From assembly GCA_963800975.1 (NCBI GenBank), contig CAWDDB010000013.1:372001-436000 (forward strand): a stretch of 64,000 nucleotides of DNA, in the 5' to 3' direction. Positions 15,740-24,127 of this stretch are shown here, in pieces. Position numbers and translations under genes: made by a program. The notes beneath the pieces are model-generated. The model was not told the origin of the DNA and made no database searches. It saw only the letters and a list, made by a program, of their open reading frames with translations. This stretch comes from JALYGY01 sp963800975. GTDB taxonomy: Bacteria > Actinomycetota > Rubrobacteria > Rubrobacterales > Rubrobacteraceae. Position 1 is the stretch's first letter, and the number at the start of each line of letters is the position of its first letter.

Positions 15740-17048
15740 CGCTACCGGGATGTTCTGGGATCGGACAACGGAAACCATGCCACGCGGCGAGCTGGAGCGG
15801 CTTCAGGCAGACCGTGTGCGAGCCTGCGTGGAGCGGATGCGTGCCTCGGATGTCACCTTCTACCGCGAGCGTCTTCGTGGGGTGCGGCCCGAGGCTCTGC
15901 GCTCGGTTGCCGACCTCCAGCACCTGCCTTTCACGGTGAAGGACGACCTGCGCGAGCATTACCCGTTCGGCCTGTTTCTCGTGCCCATGCAGGACATCGT
16001 GCGGCTTCACGCTTCCAGCGGCTCCACGGGCAAGCCTACGGTGGTTGCCTACAGTCGCGATGACCTCGAGCTCTGGGCGGCCACCCTGGCGCGTGGCCTC
16101 GTCGCCGGTGGGATAGGCAGAGGGGACGTCTTCCAGAACGCCAACGGTTACGGCCTGTTCACGGGCGGGCTCGGCTTCCACGACGCGGCCACTCGCGTTG
16201 GCGCGACGGTGGTCCCCACGTCGACCGGCAACACCGTGCGACAGGTGATGCTGATGCGCGATTTCGGGGTGAGCGCGTTCTCCGCGACCCCTTCGTACAC
16301 GCTGCACATCGCCGAGGTCGCGACCGCCGAGGGCGTGGACCTGCGCACCTTGCCGGCGCGGGCGGCGTTTGTCGGCGCCGAGCCCATGACCGAGCCGATG
16401 CGCGGCGAGATCGAGGAGCGAACTGGCGTCACGGTCTTCGAGCAGTACGGCCTCTCGGAGATCATCGGCCCCGGCGTCGCGTCCGAGTGCGAACTGGCCG
16501 ACGGAATGCACGTCTGGGAGGATCACTTTATACCCGAGATCGTCGATCCCGAGACCGGCGAACGGTTGCCGGACGGGGAGGTGGGCGAGCTGATCCTGAC
16601 CGCACCGACGAAGGAGGCATTCCCGGTACTTCGCTACCGTACGCGGGACCTGACCCGCCTCACGCGCGAACCGTGCTCGTGCGGTCGTACGAGCGCCCGC
16701 ATCTCGAAAATACTTGGCCGGACGGACGACATGATGATCGTGCGCGGGGTCAACGTCTTCCCGTCGCAGATCGAGCACGCCCTGCTAGGCGTGGAGGGGC
16801 TCGCGCCTCACTACCGGGTCGTCCTGTTTACCCGTCCCGACCGACAGGCCGACCTGCGCGTGCAGGTGGAGACATCGGAGCCGTCCGCGGATCCGGGACA
16901 ACTCGCCGCCATCGAGGCCCGCGCCGGCGAAATCCTGCGCGGCGCGCTCGGACTTTCGGTCGAGATCGAGCTTATGGCGCCGCACACGATAGGGCGCAGC
17001 GAGGGCAAGGCCGTCAGGATACTGGACGAACGAACGGATTCTCCGTGA
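15732..17048 (+). CDS. Phenylacetate-CoA ligase-like AMP-forming enzyme
   Basis: 438 aa. The PaaK-type ATP-binding loop is HASSGSTGKPTVV, with FEQYGLSEIIGPG, YRTRDLTRL and GRTDDMMIVRGVNVFPSQIE in order. PaaK enzymes activate phenylacetate or related aryl acids to CoA thioesters. The GTG at 15732 overlaps the crotonase stop; an ATG six codons later is an alternative. No other phenylacetate genes are present, so the natural acid is uncertain. A convergent LuxR gene follows. Confidence 0.85.
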   Translation: MANATGMFWDRTTETMPRGELERLQADRVRACVERMRASDVTFYRERLRGVRPEALRSVADLQHLPFTVKDDLREHYPFGLFLVPMQDIVRLHASSGSTGKPTVVAYSRDDLELWAATLARGLVAGGIGRGDVFQNANGYGLFTGGLGFHDAATRVGATVVPTSTGNTVRQVMLMRDFGVSAFSATPSYTLHIAEVATAEGVDLRTLPARAAFVGAEPMTEPMRGEIEERTGVTVFEQYGLSEIIGPGVASECELADGMHVWEDHFIPEIVDPETGERLPDGEVGELILTAPTKEAFPVLRYRTRDLTRLTREPCSCGRTSARISKILGRTDDMMIVRGVNVFPSQIEHALLGVEGLAPHYRVVLFTRPDRQADLRVQVETSEPSADPGQLAAIEARAGEILRGALGLSVEIELMAPHTIGRSEGKAVRILDERTDSP

Positions 17049-17094
17049 GCACGCGCGTGCCACGGTGTGCGGTTTCTTACCGGTGGGTCGCCGG

Positions 17095-18231
17095 CTACTC
17101 CTGATCCTGAAGGCTCGGGATCAGGCTGTCGAAGAAGAGGTGCTTGAGCAGGTCCCTGCGGCTCCTGACGCCGACCTTCTCGAAGGTGTTGGAGAGGTGG
17201 CGCTGGACGGTGTTCTCGGAGATGAAGAGGGCCTTCGAGATCTGCCTGGTGGAGTAACCGCGAACCACGAGCCTCACGACCTCATCCTCGCGCGGGCTGA
17301 GGCCGTAGGCTGCGACGTTTAGCCAGGCGACCTCCTCAGGCTTGGCAGGCTCTACCACGATCACGGTCTCGCTTGGCCGTCCGTCCGAGGGCTCGGTGAG
17401 GGAGCCGTAGAGGGCGAGCCAGCGCCCCGAGCGGCCCCTCACCCGCAAGCGCGGGATGAAGTCTGTGTCCCGACTCGACTCCGGGTTGAGCGACCGCCTG
17501 AGGGCCCCCGCCACCATCCTGACCGTCACGGGCAATCTGCCTTCTCGCCAGGCCGGGTGCAGGTCTTCGAGGTCCGAGAGCCAGAGTTCGGCCGACGGCG
17601 TGAGCGAGACGACGTGCCCGGAGCTGTCGACGGTAAGCACGCCTGGGATGTCGGGTCCGTTACCGTTCGAGACAGCGCGGGCGCGCAGGGCAGCTGCCTT
17701 CAGGCCGGCGCCGACGTGCGGAGCGATTCGCCTGACCAGGGCGGCTTCCCCGCTGCGAAAGTCGGGATCACCGCTCCCTCGTATAAGGTCCATCCCTCCC
17801 CAGAGGCTTCCGTCGACGAACGCGCTGCCAAGCTCGTATCCGAACCCCAGGGGCCTGAGGAGATCGCGGTACCTGAGGCTGGCCTCTAGCTTGCCTCCGG
17901 TGGCCTCGGAGAGCAGTTGCACCGGGCGGCGCTGGCGGAGCATCTCGTTCATCACGGGCAGGTCTTCTTCGAAGTAGATGCGGTCGAGGTAGACGTGGCC
18001 GGAGTCTTCTTCCGACTCCCCCTCGCCGAAGCCTTCGGCGATGCCGTGCGTGATCAGGTTGCTCGCCGGATCCACGGTCGAGGCGCAGTATGCCTCGAAG
18101 GGTACCGAACGCCGCAGCTTCTCGGCCGTCCGGCGCAGCAACTCGGGCCCGTCGAGACCCGCCGAGGACAGGCGCTTGACCTCGGAGAAGACTCGCTCGT
18201 TTCTGAGTGATGCGTTCTCGATAGTAGTCAC
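17095..18231 (-). CDS. LuxR-family regulator with GAF-like sensor, paralogue 1
   Basis: 378 aa. The N-terminal two thirds resembles a GAF/PAS-type sensory region (PFEAYCASTVDPASNLITHG, YELGSAFVDGSLW). The C-terminus is a GerE helix-turn-helix (LSPREDEVVRLVVRGYSTRQ, SENTVQRHLSNTFEKVGVRS). GTG at 18231 is preferred because GAGG lies 8 bp upstream and the paralogue at 22207-23340 begins at the equivalent point; an upstream GTG at 18333 is possible. It is divergent from a hydrolase operon, and palindrome copy B lies between them. Probably a ligand-responsive activator of that operon. Confidence 0.85.
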   Translation of the reverse strand: MTTIENASLRNERVFSEVKRLSSAGLDGPELLRRTAEKLRRSVPFEAYCASTVDPASNLITHGIAEGFGEGESEEDSGHVYLDRIYFEEDLPVMNEMLRQRRPVQLLSEATGGKLEASLRYRDLLRPLGFGYELGSAFVDGSLWGGMDLIRGSGDPDFRSGEAALVRRIAPHVGAGLKAAALRARAVSNGNGPDIPGVLTVDSSGHVVSLTPSAELWLSDLEDLHPAWREGRLPVTVRMVAGALRRSLNPESSRDTDFIPRLRVRGRSGRWLALYGSLTEPSDGRPSETVIVVEPAKPEEVAWLNVAAYGLSPREDEVVRLVVRGYSTRQISKALFISENTVQRHLSNTFEKVGVRSRRDLLKHLFFDSLIPSLQDQE

Positions 18232-18365
18232 CGTTCTCGCCTCGGCTCTCCGGATACTCGCCTTCGCCGCCCTCAATCTTCGGCTGAAGGATAGCGGGCC
18301 GAGCAGGAACGGCGCATCACTCAAATGTACCAATTATGTGAGTTCCGGCGGATCCCAACCCAGAA

Positions 18366-18383
18366 ATGGCAGGTTTCTGCCAT
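18366..18383. promoter_or_regulatory. Palindromic operator, copy B
   Basis: ATGGCAGGTTTCTGCCAT, a perfect 7-bp inverted repeat with a 4-bp spacer, followed by ATGCG. It lies between the LuxR paralogue 1 gene and the divergent hydrolase gene and ends 64 bp before the latter's start. Confidence 0.72.
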
Positions 18384-18447
18384 ATGCGCCGCGAAGCTCG
18401 CCGGATATCTTCCGGAGCGTGGTAAGCCAGTCGAGAGGACACGAGAT

Positions 18448-19182
18448 ATGAGCAACTACGTTCTGATCCACGGCGGCTCGGATGGCGGCTTCGTCTGGGA
18501 GGACGTCGCCCCCCTTCTTAGACAACGGGGACACGGGGTACGGGCCCCGGACCTGCCGGGGCACGGCGAGGACGAGACCCCGATCCCGGAGATAACGCTC
18601 GGATCCTACGCCGAGCGCATCTGCGAGGTGCTCGACGAGCAGGACGAACCGTCCATCCTCGTGGGCCACAGCTCGGGCGGGGTAGCCGTAACCCAGGCCG
18701 CCGAGCACCGCCCGGAGAAGGTCGAGGCGCTGGTCTACCTGGCCGCCTACCTCCCGCAAAACGGCCAGTCCCTGTTGGAGCTCGTCGAGTCAGACCCGGA
18801 GGCGGGCGGTGGCGACGTGATCCTGAACGAGGACGAGGGTTGGATCGGGTTCCCGGAAGGGGACGCCAGGGAGATGTTCGGCACGGACGTGGCCGATGAG
18901 GTCTGGGACCGCTACTGGGCCCGGACCCGTCCCGAGCCCCTGGCGCCGCTCGTTACGCCCGTGCTGACCACGGAGGCGAACTTCGGCCGCGTGCCGCGGG
19001 TGTACGTGCAGACCCTGCGCGACCGGGGCGTCTCTCCCGCGTTACAGCACCGGATGCGACACGCCCTGCCGTGCCGGGTCGTCTCGATGGACACAGGCCA
19101 CATGCCGATGCTCTCGGCGCCGCGGCAACTGGCGCAGCACCTTGCCTCGTTGGCGAGCAGGGAGGAGGCGCTCATCGGATAG
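18448..19182 (+). CDS. Alpha/beta hydrolase, salicylate-esterase/hydroxynitrile-lyase-like
   Basis: 244 aa. YVLIHGGSDGGFVWEDVAPL is the oxyanion-hole region, GHSSGG the nucleophile elbow, and MDTGHMPMLSAP holds the catalytic His. Overall layout matches the MES/HNL group of small esterases. It opens a five-gene operon with SnoaL-like, membrane, VOC and second membrane proteins. The ATG at 18448 is chosen from homology of the N-terminus; upstream in-frame codons overlap palindrome copy B. Substrate unknown. Confidence 0.85.
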   Translation: MSNYVLIHGGSDGGFVWEDVAPLLRQRGHGVRAPDLPGHGEDETPIPEITLGSYAERICEVLDEQDEPSILVGHSSGGVAVTQAAEHRPEKVEALVYLAAYLPQNGQSLLELVESDPEAGGGDVILNEDEGWIGFPEGDAREMFGTDVADEVWDRYWARTRPEPLAPLVTPVLTTEANFGRVPRVYVQTLRDRGVSPALQHRMRHALPCRVVSMDTGHMPMLSAPRQLAQHLASLASREEALIG

Positions 19183-19251
19183 ATGGTCTAACCGCAATTC
19201 GTCGAGGAAAGTCCAGAAAACTAGGCAACACGACCCAGGGAGGAGCAACCC

Positions 19252-19719
19252 ATGTCGCTGGAAGAGAACAAGGCAACAGTCCGCCGCATTTACGAGGAGT
19301 TGTGGGACCAGAGAAAGCTTGAGGTAGCGGACGAGGTCATCGCCGAGGGCGCGGTCAACTACGACACCGGAGCGATCCCTCAGCCGTTTGGTCCAGAGGA
19401 GATGAAGGGTACCGTCCGCATGGTGTCCACCGGCTTCCCGGACAACCGCCACAAGGTCGAGGAGATGTTCGCCGAGGGCGACGCCGTGATCGCCCGGGTC
19501 ACCCTGACCGGTACGCACGAGGGCGAGTTCATGGGCATGCCACCAACCGGGAGCAAGATAGAGGTCAACGAGATCCACATCTACAAGCTCGAAGGCGGCA
19601 AGGCGGTCGAGCATCGGGTGGGTCGCGACGACCTGGGCGCTATGCGCCAGCTCGGTGCTATCCCCGACCCCACCTCCGGACCGCCCCGCGCCGAGAAGGC
19701 GCCCGTCGGCGGGAGGTAG
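19252..19719 (+). CDS. SnoaL-like ester cyclase/polyketide-cyclase family protein
   Basis: 155 aa with the SnoaL (NTF2-like) pattern: NKATVRRIYEELWDQRKLE, then VNYDTG, GPEEMKGTVRMVSTGFPDNR, and GTHEGEFMGMPPTGSKIEV. Members include polyketide cyclases and dehydratases, but many catabolic or unknown proteins share the fold. A GGGAGGAG box precedes the ATG. It sits in the LuxR-flanked operon, 2 bp before the first membrane protein. Confidence 0.85.
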   Translation: MSLEENKATVRRIYEELWDQRKLEVADEVIAEGAVNYDTGAIPQPFGPEEMKGTVRMVSTGFPDNRHKVEEMFAEGDAVIARVTLTGTHEGEFMGMPPTGSKIEVNEIHIYKLEGGKAVEHRVGRDDLGAMRQLGAIPDPTSGPPRAEKAPVGGR

Positions 19720-19721
19720 AG

Positions 19722-20681
19722 ATGGCGCGCAGGCTCGGCAGAATTTACCTGTGGGTGGCGCTCGCCGCGACGTTTGCCCTCGGGTTCGTGCGAGAGGCCG
19801 CCGGCACGGAGGTCTTCATACCTCTATGCACGGCCCACCTGGCACTCGTCGCGGCCGCCGTCTGGGCAGCCGGCGCCGCGAAGGGCTCGGAGGGACGGGC
19901 AGCCGAACACCCGGCGTTTCTGCCAGGGGTGTTGTTGATCGCAGGTCCCATGATCCTGTTCGTAGGCGCGACCACGGGACCGCCCGCGCCGGCCCGTCCT
20001 GGCGATTACCTGTTCAACTCAACGAGCTTGCTCCTCGGCGTCGTCGTGGTGCTTATCGGCTACGCTGCGCTTTCGGCGCGGTTGTGGCAGAGGCGCGAGC
20101 GGACCTGGTCTGTCCTGGGGCTGGCCGGGCTGCTTGTCGGCGTGGCGCTGTACGGGCTGAACATGATCTTCCGCCTCGCCCACGTCGCTTCGGGTGCCGC
20201 GGCCACCTTTGCGAAGGCCGAGCTTCAGGTGTTTCCCGGGCTCGGAAACATCGCGTTCCCGCTCTCGGCGGAGCCTGCGTGGCCGGTGTTCCTGTACGTC
20301 TGGGCGACGCTGATGCTCGCGGCCTACGCCATCTTGGCCTACCTCGCCTCCGCCTCCTACGGGGCGGCGCTGATGAGGGTTGGCTGGGTAGGCAAACTGG
20401 GCGGGCGGGTCTTCGTTACGCTAGGCCTCGCGCTCTCCCTGGTAATGGGCGCGGGCTGGCTCTTCCTGAGCAACCCGGTCGTGCAGACCGCGCTCTTCTT
20501 CCTCGGCGTCCCTTTCATGTCGGTTGTCCTGCCCTATTTTGTGGGCGTGGTGCTTCTAGGGGACGCGGGCGCCCCGCAACGGGCGGATGCCATACACGTC
20601 GGCGCAGGGAGAGAGCCGGTGAGGAGATCGGATATCACAGAGCGAAGCGAAGTGTTCTCCAAGGAAAGGAACGAAAGATGA
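19722..20681 (+). CDS. Polytopic membrane protein, paralogue 1
   Basis: 319 aa with about eight hydrophobic segments (for example LWVALAATFALGFV, FLPGVLLIAGPMILFVGA, LLLGVVVVLIGYAAL) and a hydrophilic C-terminal tail. No known family recognised. The gene two places downstream encodes a related protein sharing HPAFLPGVLLIAGP, RPGDYL, VASGAA and a PYFxGV ending. GAGGTAGAG precedes the ATG. The role in the operon (transporter, sensor or enzyme) cannot be read from sequence. Confidence 0.75.
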   Translation: MARRLGRIYLWVALAATFALGFVREAAGTEVFIPLCTAHLALVAAAVWAAGAAKGSEGRAAEHPAFLPGVLLIAGPMILFVGATTGPPAPARPGDYLFNSTSLLLGVVVVLIGYAALSARLWQRRERTWSVLGLAGLLVGVALYGLNMIFRLAHVASGAAATFAKAELQVFPGLGNIAFPLSAEPAWPVFLYVWATLMLAAYAILAYLASASYGAALMRVGWVGKLGGRVFVTLGLALSLVMGAGWLFLSNPVVQTALFFLGVPFMSVVLPYFVGVVLLGDAGAPQRADAIHVGAGREPVRRSDITERSEVFSKERNER

Positions 20682-21211
20682 ACGAATCAGGACTTCACCC
20701 TGACGTCCGTATCGGCCACGTGCACCTGCGCGTCGCCGACCTGGACCGCGCGACGGCCTTCTACCGCGACGTGCTCGGGTTCGACGTCATGGCCTACGGG
20801 CCGGACTTCGGCCTGCCCGGCGTGGCGTTCCTGTCGGCCGGCGGCTACCACCACCACGTCGCGCTGAACACCTGGTCGAGCGAGGGAGGCGCGCCGCCAC
20901 CGCCCGGATACACGGGGTTGCACCACCTGGCCGTCCTCTACCCCGGCCGCCGGGAGCTGGCGCGCGCGGTCGAGCGCCTCATCGACAGCGGCTACCCCAT
21001 CGAGGGGGCGGAGGATCACGGCGCGACTGTCTCGGTGTACCTCAGCGACCCGGACGGCAACGGCGTCGAACTGTACTACGACAGGCCTCGGGAGGTCTGG
21101 TTCGACGCGCGAGGCATCCCTATCGTCAAGGCAGAACCGTTCGATCCGCGCGACTTGCTGGCGGAATCGGACCAGCGCGCGGACGCGAAGCAAGCATCGG
21201 AAGGAGACTGA
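20678..21211 (+). CDS. VOC-family (glyoxalase/extradiol dioxygenase-like) protein
   Basis: 177 aa. Metal ligands are visible as His in IGHVHLRVADL, His in GLHHLAVLYP and Glu in NGVELYYDRP, the pattern of a catechol-2,3-dioxygenase-like VOC protein. It may cleave an aromatic diol or isomerise a thiol adduct. The ATG overlaps the stop of the upstream membrane protein (ATGA) and the downstream membrane paralogue begins 2 bp after its stop, so it is tightly embedded in the operon. Confidence 0.85.
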   Translation: MNESGLHPDVRIGHVHLRVADLDRATAFYRDVLGFDVMAYGPDFGLPGVAFLSAGGYHHHVALNTWSSEGGAPPPPGYTGLHHLAVLYPGRRELARAVERLIDSGYPIEGAEDHGATVSVYLSDPDGNGVELYYDRPREVWFDARGIPIVKAEPFDPRDLLAESDQRADAKQASEGD

Positions 21212-21212
21212 G

Positions 21213-22076
21213 ATGACTAGAAGGATCGGTAGCATTTTTCTTTGGATCTCCCCTTTACTGGCGGTTCTCGTCGGACAGATGAGGACCGTTGCCGGGGTGG
21301 GTGGCCTCCTCGTCGGCTACGCCGTCTTCGTCGCGCTGACGTCGGCGGCGGTCTGGAAGATCGGCGCGGAGAAGATGGAGTCCGGCGTCGTCCGCGAGCA
21401 CCCGGCATTCTTGCCTGGCGTGCTCCTCATCGCCGGACCACTCGCCCTCTTGCTGGGGGCATCCGTGACCGGGGAACCAACGGCCTCCCGCCCGGGCGAC
21501 TACCTGCTCAACACCACGGCCATCCTTCTCGGGTCCGTAATCCTGGTCGCCGGCCTCGTGATGCTCGCGGCTAGGCTCCTCGAGGCCGGGCAGCGACTGC
21601 TCCCGGCGCTCGGGCTCGCGGGGCTACTCGTCGCGTCCGCCGCGTGGCTGACGAACCTCCTGTTCCGCTACGCCGTGGTCGCCTCGGGGGCGGCGAGTTT
21701 GCAGGCCGAGGTCGAGGACCGGGCGTGGGTCGCCCACGAGTACCTGCGTGGCCTCGAAGGCGAGCCGTCCTGGATGGAGTTTCTGCTCGTGTGGACGGAC
21801 ATGTCGCAGCTGGCTTTCGTGTTGGCGTCTTACCTGGCCGTCGCCGCGTTCGCGGCGGCGCTGTCGAAGGCGGGATGGCTCGGGAGGATCGGCGGGGCCT
21901 TCTTCGTGGCGCTCAATATCGCGCTGGCGGTAGCACTCGTTGCTGGCGTGGTCCTGGCCGCCGGCGGCAGCGTGGCCGCAGCGTGGGCGGCGTTCGTTCT
22001 GACCATACCGTTTATGGTGTTCGTCCTGCCGTACTTCCTGGGCGTGGCCCTGGTCAGGCTCGCGGGCCGCGCGTGA
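21213..22076 (+). CDS. Polytopic membrane protein, paralogue 2
   Basis: 287 aa, about seven or eight hydrophobic segments, paralogous to the protein at 19722-20681: both begin with RRxGxIxLW and share EHPAFLPGVLLIAGP, RPGDYL.N, AALxxxGWxG and PYFxGV. It lacks the hydrophilic tail of paralogue 1. A strong GGAAGGAG box precedes the ATG. Two related membrane proteins around a VOC enzyme suggest a heteromeric membrane complex or two substrate-specific transporters, but this is inference. Confidence 0.75.
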   Translation: MTRRIGSIFLWISPLLAVLVGQMRTVAGVGGLLVGYAVFVALTSAAVWKIGAEKMESGVVREHPAFLPGVLLIAGPLALLLGASVTGEPTASRPGDYLLNTTAILLGSVILVAGLVMLAARLLEAGQRLLPALGLAGLLVASAAWLTNLLFRYAVVASGAASLQAEVEDRAWVAHEYLRGLEGEPSWMEFLLVWTDMSQLAFVLASYLAVAAFAAALSKAGWLGRIGGAFFVALNIALAVALVAGVVLAAGGSVAAAWAAFVLTIPFMVFVLPYFLGVALVRLAGRA

Positions 22077-22206
22077 CCGGCGCCCTGCCCGGGTGCTGCG
22101 GCTACGGATGCGCCACAGTGAGGAGCGGCGCCGCCGTCGAGGATAGTGGAGCGGACGTGGTCGGCCAGGACCATGTCCCCGTTGGCGTCGTCTAAGGAGT
22201 ACCCTG

Positions 22207-23340
22207 CTAGCCCGCCGCACCGGGTAGCAGGTTGTCCAGGAACAGGCGCTTGAGCAGGCCGTTGCGGCCCCTGACGCCGACCTTCTCGAAGATGTTGGAG
22301 AGGTGGCGCTGGACGGTGTTCTCGGAGATGAAAAGCGACTTCGAGATCTCGCGGTTCGAGAGGCCCTTGACGATCAGCTCGATGACCTCCCGTTCGCGGG
22401 GGCTGAGGCCGTAGGCTGCGACGTTTAGCCAGGCGACCTCCTCCGGCTTGGCAGGCTCTACCACGACCACGGTCTCGCTTGGCCGCCCGTCCGAGGGCTC
22501 GGTGAGGGAGCCGTAGAGGGCGAGCCAGCGCCCCGAGCGAGCCCTCAGCTGCACCCTGGGTAGGAGATCCTGGTCGCGTTCCGAGGCGGGGTTGAGAGCC
22601 TGCCTCATGACCTCGCGTACCATCCTGACCGCGACCGGGAGGACCCCGTCGCGCCAGGCTGGATCCAGATCCTCCAGGTCCGCGAGCCAGTGCTCCGCGG
22701 ATGGCGTGTGCGAGACGATTTGCCCGGAGTGGTCGAGGGTCAGCACGCCAGGGGCGTCGTCCGCGAGCGGTCTGGTGGTCGCTCGCTCGCCGAGCGCGGC
22801 GGCCTTGAGACCGGCCCCGAGGTGCGGTGCGATGCGTTTCATCAGGTCTACCTCCCTGGTGCCGAAGTCCGTGTCTCCGGCCTCTCGCGTAAAATATCCT
22901 GCCCCCCAGACACCCCCGTCGACGAAGACGCCGCCCAGCTCGTGCCCGAGCCCAAGCGGCTTCAGATACTCACGGTATCTCGCGCTGCGGCCCAGCTTGC
23001 CCCCGGTCGCTTCGGAGAGCGACGCCGCGTGGCGTCCCTCGCGCACCATCGCGGAGATGCGGGGCAGGTCTTCCTCGAAGTACGTTCTCTCGAGCACGGC
23101 GTGGTGGTGTGGGCTACGGTCCTCTTCGCTGACCGACCCTCCGTTGACGACGCGCGTCATGAGGGAGCTGGAGGGGTCCACCGTGGCGACGCAGGACGCC
23201 TCGAAAGGTACCGACCGACGCAGCCTCTCGGAGGCCCGGTGCAAGAGCTCCGTTCCCGAGAGCCCGGCGGAGGCGAGGCGCTTTATCTCGGAGAAGGTGC
23301 GCCCATCGGTGAAGGTCCTGTTCTCGACAGCGCCCAACAA
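22207..23340 (-). CDS. LuxR-family regulator with GAF-like sensor, paralogue 2
   Basis: 377 aa, paralogous throughout to the regulator at 17095-18231. Both share long near-identical blocks in the region before the helix-turn-helix (RSGRWLALYGSLTEPSDGRP, KPEEVAWLNVAAYGLSPRE) and the same C-terminal HTH (ISENTVQRHLSNIFEKVGVR). The TTG start is supported by GGAGG 8 bp upstream and an in-frame stop not far before it. It is convergent with the five-gene operon and divergent from a small membrane protein gene, with palindrome copy C between. Confidence 0.86.
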   Translation of the reverse strand: MLGAVENRTFTDGRTFSEIKRLASAGLSGTELLHRASERLRRSVPFEASCVATVDPSSSLMTRVVNGGSVSEEDRSPHHHAVLERTYFEEDLPRISAMVREGRHAASLSEATGGKLGRSARYREYLKPLGLGHELGGVFVDGGVWGAGYFTREAGDTDFGTREVDLMKRIAPHLGAGLKAAALGERATTRPLADDAPGVLTLDHSGQIVSHTPSAEHWLADLEDLDPAWRDGVLPVAVRMVREVMRQALNPASERDQDLLPRVQLRARSGRWLALYGSLTEPSDGRPSETVVVVEPAKPEEVAWLNVAAYGLSPREREVIELIVKGLSNREISKSLFISENTVQRHLSNIFEKVGVRGRNGLLKRLFLDNLLPGAAG

Positions 23341-23494
23341 GATCGTCGCCTCCGCTCCCGGCCACCGCTACCGGCGAACCTGCCCACATCTCACTTACCG
23401 TGCCCGAAGATAGCCCGATCCGCGGTCCATCGCATCCGCCAAAGGACCACGTGGTCTAGGTCTAAAGTCCAATGTTCTTGCGCGGCCGCCATAT

Positions 23495-23512
23495 ATGGCA
23501 GTTTTCTGCCAT
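23495..23512. promoter_or_regulatory. Palindromic operator, copy C
   Basis: ATGGCAGTTTTCTGCCAT, a perfect 7-bp inverted repeat with 4-bp spacer, followed by TCACG. It lies between LuxR paralogue 2 and the divergent membrane protein gene, ending 76 bp before the latter's start. Confidence 0.72.
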
Positions 23513-23588
23513 TCACGGTGGGGGGATCAGGGGCTAACCTCCGGATTGTTGGGACCGCGAAGCACTACTACGAAGGAAGGGCGACACC

Positions 23589-24041
23589 ATGGACTACTCG
23601 CACCTGTTCTTGTTGTTCTGGACGGCGATCATCTTCTACGTGCTGGGTGGGATCTGGTTCGTCCAGATCGTCGTCTACCCGCTCTTCGCGAAGGTCGGTG
23701 AGGTCGAGTACGTCGGATACCACAAGTTCTACAGCAGCCGCATACCGCTACCCGTGATCCTGCCCGGCTTCGCGAGCTTCCTCGTGCCGCTGGCCCTGAT
23801 CTTTCTGCGGCCCGAGTCGGTGCCGCTCTCCCTGGCGCTCGCGAACGCCGCGTTCGGGATCGTCGGGCTCGTTGTTACCGTGGGGCTGGAGATCCCGCGC
23901 CACGCCCGGCTGGAGAAGGGGGGCAAGCAGGAGACCGTGATTCGCGAGCTTATCCGCTACAACTGGCCGCGCACCCTCTCAATCACCGCCTCGGCGCTGC
24001 TTACGCTGGTGATGCTCGCCTACGCGTTCGCGCCGGCGTGA
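23589..24041 (+). CDS. Four-helix membrane protein, DUF1772-like
   Basis: 150 aa with four hydrophobic segments. The pattern VVYPLFAKV...YHKFYSSRI at helix 1-2 and RYNWPRTLSITASALLTLVML at the last helix resembles the DUF1772/anthrone-oxygenase-like clan. GAAGGAAGG precedes the ATG. Palindrome copy C lies upstream, so it is probably controlled by the adjacent LuxR protein. Another DUF1772 protein occurs at 61751-62245. Activity is unproven. Confidence 0.7.
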   Translation: MDYSHLFLLFWTAIIFYVLGGIWFVQIVVYPLFAKVGEVEYVGYHKFYSSRIPLPVILPGFASFLVPLALIFLRPESVPLSLALANAAFGIVGLVVTVGLEIPRHARLEKGGKQETVIRELIRYNWPRTLSITASALLTLVMLAYAFAPA

Positions 24042-24127
24042 CGATGAGCCGGGCTCCGACGCCCGTAACGCAGCAGTAAACAGGGCAACCACGCGGTCGA
24101 TGGCCGACCCCACGTAAAGGAGGCAGC

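Noticed and set aside
22080..22200. Possible gene remnant on the minus strand between the membrane paralogue and LuxR paralogue 2
   Set aside because: A short stretch reads plausibly (GDMVLADHVRSTILDG) but there is no start, ribosome site or recognised family.
22203..22231. CCTGCTA/TAGCAGG inverted pair at the end of LuxR paralogue 2
   Set aside because: Seven-base arms, one of them within the coding end; too weak to call a terminator.
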